16,302 nt of DNA from positions 1 through 16,302 of the forward strand of contig JAUHVN010000024.1 of assembly GCA_030425055.1 (NCBI GenBank). Reading direction: 5' to 3'. A model generated the notes under the pieces. It was given only the letters and a program-made list of their open reading frames with translations. It searched no databases and was not told the DNA's origin. The translations under genes and the position numbers were made by a program. This document shows positions 13,759 to 16,302 of the stretch, one piece after another; the stretch's first letter is position 1; each line of letters begins with the position of its first letter. The DNA comes from Actinomycetes bacterium (GTDB lineage Bacteria; Actinomycetota; Actinomycetes; Actinomycetales; Microbacteriaceae).

Positions 13759-14256
13759 ATGCGCACCCTGGTGCTGAACGCGGGCTATGAGCCGCTCGCC
13801 GTCGTGTCGTTCAAGCGGGCCCTCGTGCTCGTGATGAACGAGAAGGCCACCATCGTCGAGCAGATCGACGAGGAACCGGTGTGGGGCACGACCCGCACCT
13901 ATGATCGCCCCGCGGTGATCATCCTGACCCGCTACGTGCGGGTCCCCGGGGGCAGACGGGTGCCCGTGACCCGCCGCGGCGTGCTCAGACGCGACGGTCA
14001 CCGCTGCGGGTACTGCGCGAAGTCGGCCTCGACGATCGACCACATCCTGCCGCGCTCGCGCGGCGGCGCCGACTCGTGGGAGAACCTCGTCGCGTGCTGC
14101 CTGCGGTGCAACAACGTCAAGGGCGACCGCACGCCCCAGGAGATGGGCTGGGAGCTGCGGTCCACACCGCGTCCGCCCCGGGGCTCGTCGTGGACGGTGC
14201 GCGGCACCGACCGCACCGACCCGCGGTGGGAGCCCTACCTCGCGCTCGCCGCATGA
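13759..14256 (+). CDS. HNH endonuclease
   Basis: A 165-residue nuclease-family protein. The N-terminal ~70 residues (MRTLVLNAGYEPLAVVSFKRALVL...) are the conserved leader of a widespread actinobacterial and cyanobacterial HNH group. The HNH core spans about 73-125: zinc knuckles CGYC (83-86) and CLRC (114-117), with the catalytic-type DH in STIDHILPRSRGG (D94-H95) and N109 in WENL, so all key residues are present. The target is unknown; members are chromosomal and usually not part of restriction systems. ATG 13759 has AGAGGA about 6 bases upstream. The TGA stop is part of a GCATGA that also offers an overlapping ATG, followed by an unusual 125-base segment before the isochorismatase gene. Confidence 0.92.
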   Translation: MRTLVLNAGYEPLAVVSFKRALVLVMNEKATIVEQIDEEPVWGTTRTYDRPAVIILTRYVRVPGGRRVPVTRRGVLRRDGHRCGYCAKSASTIDHILPRSRGGADSWENLVACCLRCNNVKGDRTPQEMGWELRSTPRPPRGSSWTVRGTDRTDPRWEPYLALAA

Positions 14257-14381
14257 CGCGGGCGGGCACGGCATCCGCCGCATCCGCGGCATCCTCAAAC
14301 CGTCACGTTCTGGGTGAACCGGCACGCGATGCGCAGCGGTTCGGCCGAATCGTGCCGGTTCACGGGGAGTGCGCCGCATGA
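14253..14381 (+). CDS. Possible coupled 42-codon ORF (doubtful)
   Basis: ATG 14253 overlaps the HNH stop (ATGA) and the TGA at 14379-14381 overlaps the isochorismatase ATG (ATGA), so ribosomes could pass through all three frames by coupling. The peptide begins MTRAGTASAASAASS and ends VPVHGECAA. It matches no family I know, is rich in Ala and Ser because of a GCATCC repeat, and has only about 69% G/C at third positions, unlike the neighbours. The open frame may be a by-product of the repeat that framed the segment. Treat it as a hypothesis. Confidence 0.25.
   Translation: MTRAGTASAASAASSNRHVLGEPARDAQRFGRIVPVHGECAA
14271..14297 (+). repeat. Three 9-base GCATCC units in tandem
   Basis: GCATCCGCC, GCATCCGCG and GCATCCTCA lie head to tail in the segment between the HNH and isochorismatase genes. 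GCATCC/GGATGC is strongly over-represented throughout the window, and this is its densest cluster. Confidence 0.75.
14314..14363. repeat. 13-bp perfect inverted repeat before the isochorismatase gene
   Basis: GTGAACCGGCACG (14314-14326) and CGTGCCGGTTCAC (14351-14363) are exact inverted copies around a 24-base loop, which itself contains the palindrome TTCGGCCGAA (14340-14349). The right arm touches the ribosome site GGGGAG (14364-14369). In RNA it would be a strong hairpin next to the ribosome site; in DNA it could be a repressor site. There is no T-run, so it is not a classical terminator. Confidence 0.85.
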
Positions 14382-14953
14382 CGCGGGCGCTGATCGTCGT
14401 CGACCTGCAGCGCGCGTTCGACGACCTGGAGTTCTGGGGGCCGACGACCAACCCGGCGTGCGAGCCCCACGTCGCGGCGCTCGTGGCCGCGTGGCAGTCG
14501 GCGGGGGAGCCCGTCGTGATCGTGCGGCATGACTCGGTCGAGCCGGGGTCGCCGCTGGCTGTGGGATCGGACGGGAACCGGCTCAAGGACGAGATCGCCG
14601 ACGTCGAGCCCGCGCTGCTGGTCGTGAAGTCGGTGAACTCGGCGTTCTACGGTAAGCCCGACCTGCACGCCTGGCTGTCGGGCCGCGGGATCGGCGAGGT
14701 CGTGCTGTGCGGCATCCAGACCAACATGTGCGTCGAGACCACCGCGCGCATGGCCGGCAACCTCGGCTACGACGTGACGGTCGCGCTGGATGCCACGCGC
14801 ACGTTCGACCTCACCACTCACGTGCCCGGCCTCGGCGAGGTGACGCGCACCGCCGACGAGCTGATGGCGACGGCGGCGCTCGAGCTGCAGGGCGGAGGGT
14901 TCGCGACGATCGCCACCACGGCGCAGCTGCTCGACGCCGAGCATCGAACATAG
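14378..14953 (+). CDS. Isochorismatase-family cysteine hydrolase
   Basis: A 191-residue alpha/beta hydrolase of the isochorismatase/nicotinamidase superfamily. The catalytic triad is visible: D9 in ALIVVDLQRAF, K84 in VVKSVNSAF and nucleophile C118 in GIQTNMCVETTARM, preceded by the cis-peptide-type VVLCGIQ. The length is that of single-domain members. The substrate is not decidable: the metal-binding His set typical of nicotinamidase is not evident, so an isochorismatase-like or amidase activity on a small molecule is more likely. ATG 14378 is chosen because GGGGAG lies 8 bases upstream and the domain starts at once; an in-frame GTG at 14369 is less likely. The gene is preceded by the 125-base repeat-framed segment and its hairpin, which could control expression. 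Confidence 0.92.
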   Translation: MTRALIVVDLQRAFDDLEFWGPTTNPACEPHVAALVAAWQSAGEPVVIVRHDSVEPGSPLAVGSDGNRLKDEIADVEPALLVVKSVNSAFYGKPDLHAWLSGRGIGEVVLCGIQTNMCVETTARMAGNLGYDVTVALDATRTFDLTTHVPGLGEVTRTADELMATAALELQGGGFATIATTAQLLDAEHRT

Positions 14954-14988
14954 GTGTCGGAACCGGGGGTTAGCCTGTCTTCCTGACG

Positions 14989-15017
14989 TTGACTCATTAG
15001 AACACACGTTCTAATCT
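14989..15017 (+). promoter_or_regulatory. imuA promoter (leaderless)
   Basis: TTGACT (14989-14994) and TAATCT (15012-15017) are separated by 17 bases, and ATG 15024 follows the -10 by 6 bases, so the mRNA is probably leaderless. TCTAAT (15010-15015) is an alternative -10 with a closer match to consensus but a 15-base spacer. Another TAGCCT at 14971-14976 could be a second, weaker promoter. Confidence 0.65.
14996..15015. promoter_or_regulatory. LexA (SOS) box in the imuA promoter
   Basis: ATTAGAAC-ACAC-GTTCTAAT is a perfect palindrome of 8-bp arms around four bases. The core GAAC-N4-GTTC is the LexA site of Gram-positive and actinobacterial SOS genes. It fills the spacer and overlaps the -10 of the promoter, so bound LexA would block RNA polymerase. 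imuA/imuB/dnaE2 cassettes are known SOS targets, which fits. Confidence 0.9.
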
Positions 15018-15023
15018 GTCGGG

Positions 15024-15803
15024 ATGAGGGGCACGGTGGCGGCGACCATTCCACGCGCGCTCGCACCCGCCGACGAGGTGGGGCGGCTGCGCGCCCAGCT
15101 CGAGCGGGTCCAGGGGCGCCGCCTCGACGCCCCTGTGCTGCCGGTCGCCCCCGCGCTTGCCGATCTGCTGCCGGGTGGGGGACTGCGACCGGGCGCCGCA
15201 TACTCGCTGGCACCGTCGATGTCTCTGCTGCTGGCGCTGATGTCGCACGCCTCGCAGGCGGGCTCGTGGTGCGGGGTGGTCGGGATGCCGCAGCTCGGCG
15301 CCGAAGCGGCCGAGAGCATGGGCGTCGACCTGTCGCGGCTGGTGCTCGTGCCCGACCCCGGCGCCCGGTGGCTCGCCGTGACCGCGACCGTCGCCGAAGT
15401 GCTGCCGGTGGTCGCGGTGCGTCCGGGGTCGCGGGCGTCCGACGGCGACGTCTCGCGGCTGGCGGCGCGGCTGCGCGACCGCGGTGCGGTGCTGCTCGTG
15501 CAGGGTCCGTGGGCGCAGGCCGAGGCCGTGCTCGACGTCGACGATCCGAGCTGGCAGGGCCTCGAGCGGGGGCACGGATGCCTCGTCTCGCGCACCGTGA
15601 CGATCACCGCCGCGAGCAGGCGCTGGCCGGTGCCCCGCCGTGCCCGCGTGCTGCTGCCCGGCCCCGACGGCGGCGTCGAGGCCGCGACGGAGCGGGCGGT
15701 GCGGCATCCGCTCGTCGCTCCGCTCGGCGACCCGCATGCCGACCCGCACGAGACCGTGCTCGACGCTCCGCTCGAGCTGCCGCTCACGGCGAGGGCGGGC
15801 TGA
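15024..15803 (+). CDS. imuA: ImuA'-like RecA-fold mutagenesis accessory protein
   Basis: A 259-residue distant RecA relative of the ImuA/ImuA' group, which works with ImuB and the DnaE2 polymerase in damage-induced mutagenesis. The assignment rests on the arrangement (SOS box, then this gene, then ImuB one base later) and on family features: DEVGRLRAQLERVQG near the start, then ALADLLPGGGLRPGAAYSLAP where RecA would have its ATP-binding loop. No Walker A GxxxxGK(S/T) is present, as in actinobacterial ImuA', so ATPase activity is not expected from this site. The remainder (VVGMPQLGAEAAESMGVDLSR...) follows the degenerate RecA core. The ATG at 15024 is probably the first transcribed codon. The stop at 15803 is one base from the imuB GTG, so the genes are coupled. 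Confidence 0.88.
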   Translation: MRGTVAATIPRALAPADEVGRLRAQLERVQGRRLDAPVLPVAPALADLLPGGGLRPGAAYSLAPSMSLLLALMSHASQAGSWCGVVGMPQLGAEAAESMGVDLSRLVLVPDPGARWLAVTATVAEVLPVVAVRPGSRASDGDVSRLAARLRDRGAVLLVQGPWAQAEAVLDVDDPSWQGLERGHGCLVSRTVTITAASRRWPVPRRARVLLPGPDGGVEAATERAVRHPLVAPLGDPHADPHETVLDAPLELPLTARAG

Positions 15804-15804
15804 C

Positions 15805-16302
15805 GTGTCGCTCCGCGCCCCGGTGCGCAGCCTCGTGCTGTGGTTCCCCGACTGGCCGATCACCGCGCTGCACCACGAGGGTGCGGTGGATGCCGCCGCC
15901 CCGGTGGCGGTGATCGACCGCAACCTGGTGTCGGCGTGCTCGCCGGCCGCGCGGGCCGAGGGCGTGCGCATCGGTCAGCGGCGCCGCGACGCGCAGGCGC
16001 GCTGTCCGTCGCTGACGGTGGTCGCCGCCGACCCCGCGCGCGACCACCGCGTCTTCGCACCGGTCGTGACCCGCATCGAGGCGCACGCACCCGGCGTGCA
16101 GCCGGTGCGGCCGGGGCTGTGCGCGCTGCGCGCGCGGGGTCCGGCCCGCTACTACGGCGGTGAGGAGCAGGCCGCGCGCGTGCTGCTGGGCGAGCTCACC
16201 GACCTGGGGGCGGTGCGGGCTGGTGTCGCCGACGGTCCCTTCACCGCCGAGCAGGCGGCCGCCGCGGCGGCGACCGCGGCCGATCCGGTGTTCGTCGTAC
16301 CG
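15805..16302 (+). CDS. imuB: ImuB, Y-family polymerase-like adaptor (5' part only)
   Basis: The first 166 residues of a DNA polymerase Y-family protein; the rest lies past the window. ImuB links the DnaE2 polymerase to the beta clamp and is catalytically dead. That is visible here: the first palm motif reads LVLWFPDWPITAL, keeping one Asp (D16) but lacking the second acidic residue and the FFAS of active enzymes, and the region equivalent to the SIDE motif reads VRPGLCALRARGPARYYGG, without the Asp-Glu pair. The conserved EGVRIGQRRRDAQARCPSL (54-72) is typical of the finger region. The GTG 15805 follows the imuA stop by one base. A dnaE2 gene may follow, but this cannot be seen. Confidence 0.93.
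   Translation, partial: MSLRAPVRSLVLWFPDWPITALHHEGAVDAAAPVAVIDRNLVSACSPAARAEGVRIGQRRRDAQARCPSLTVVAADPARDHRVFAPVVTRIEAHAPGVQPVRPGLCALRARGPARYYGGEEQAARVLLGELTDLGAVRAGVADGPFTAEQAAAAAATAADPVFVVP

Larger units (their letters stand above)
14247..14389 (+). repeat. 18-bp direct repeat framing a 125-base segment
   Basis: CGCCGCATGACGCGGGCG occurs at 14247-14264, across the HNH stop, and unchanged at 14372-14389, across the isochorismatase start; the period is 125 bases. Each copy contains ATGA, so a stop/start overlap exists at both ends. One reading is that the two genes once overlapped directly by ATGA and that the segment arose by insertion or duplication. Confidence 0.9.

Noticed and set aside
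12428..14256. Horizontal island or restriction system around the HNH gene
   Set aside because: No integrase, tRNA, transposase or methyltransferase is present, and the base composition matches the surroundings.

Overview
The window is very GC-rich (roughly 70% or more, with a strongly G/C-biased third codon position). It carries a densely packed set of chromosomal genes typical of a high-GC actinobacterium. The protein families, several apparently leaderless genes with TAGRCT-type -10 boxes, and an actinobacterial SOS box point to Microbacteriaceae; a Microbacterium-like organism is my best guess. No insertion sequence, phage gene, CRISPR array, tRNA or rRNA was seen.

Layout. 1-1206 (minus): an OmpR-type response regulator followed by its sensor kinase, which runs off the left edge. 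1392-5066 (plus): a 1224-residue patatin-like acyl hydrolase of the DUF3376 type with a polytopic membrane C-terminus. 5083-9089: a DNA-repair-helicase neighbourhood with XPB helicase (minus), a tandem DivIVA-motif protein (plus), an XPB-associated 'helicase_C_3' protein (minus) and a two-helix membrane protein (minus). 9200-10418 (plus): a CspB-like cold-shock protein overlapping a DUF3027 protein with a long Asp/Ser/Glu tail. 10432-11544 (minus): phosphoserine aminotransferase SerC. 11632-13447 (plus): a DtxR/IdeR metalloregulator and a membrane-anchored M23 (LytM) peptidase. 13448-13758: no convincing protein gene, but a candidate structured RNA with its own -10 box and a strong intrinsic terminator. 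13759-14953 (plus): an HNH endonuclease and an isochorismatase-family hydrolase, separated by an odd 125-bp segment framed by an 18-bp direct repeat. 15024-16302 (plus): ImuA' and the start of ImuB, the accessory factors of DnaE2 mutagenesis, behind a promoter with an overlapping LexA box.

How the genes fit together. Most are housekeeping or stress functions: iron or manganese control (DtxR), serine synthesis (SerC), wall hydrolysis (M23), cold shock (Csp) and DNA repair and mutagenesis (XPB and partner, ImuA'/ImuB). XPB next to the helicase-associated protein, with a CspB-like gene nearby, recalls the mycobacterial Rv0861c/Rv0862c...Rv0871 neighbourhood (from memory), so the middle of the window looks like old conserved actinobacterial core.

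The most unusual items are: the candidate structured RNA at about 13531-13683; the 125-bp segment between the HNH and isochorismatase genes, which recreates an ATGA stop/start overlap at both ends and holds a 13-bp perfect inverted repeat; the SOS box inside the imuA promoter; a hairpin at the predicted 5' end of the csp mRNA; and a strong excess of the hexamer GGATGC/GCATCC over the whole window.
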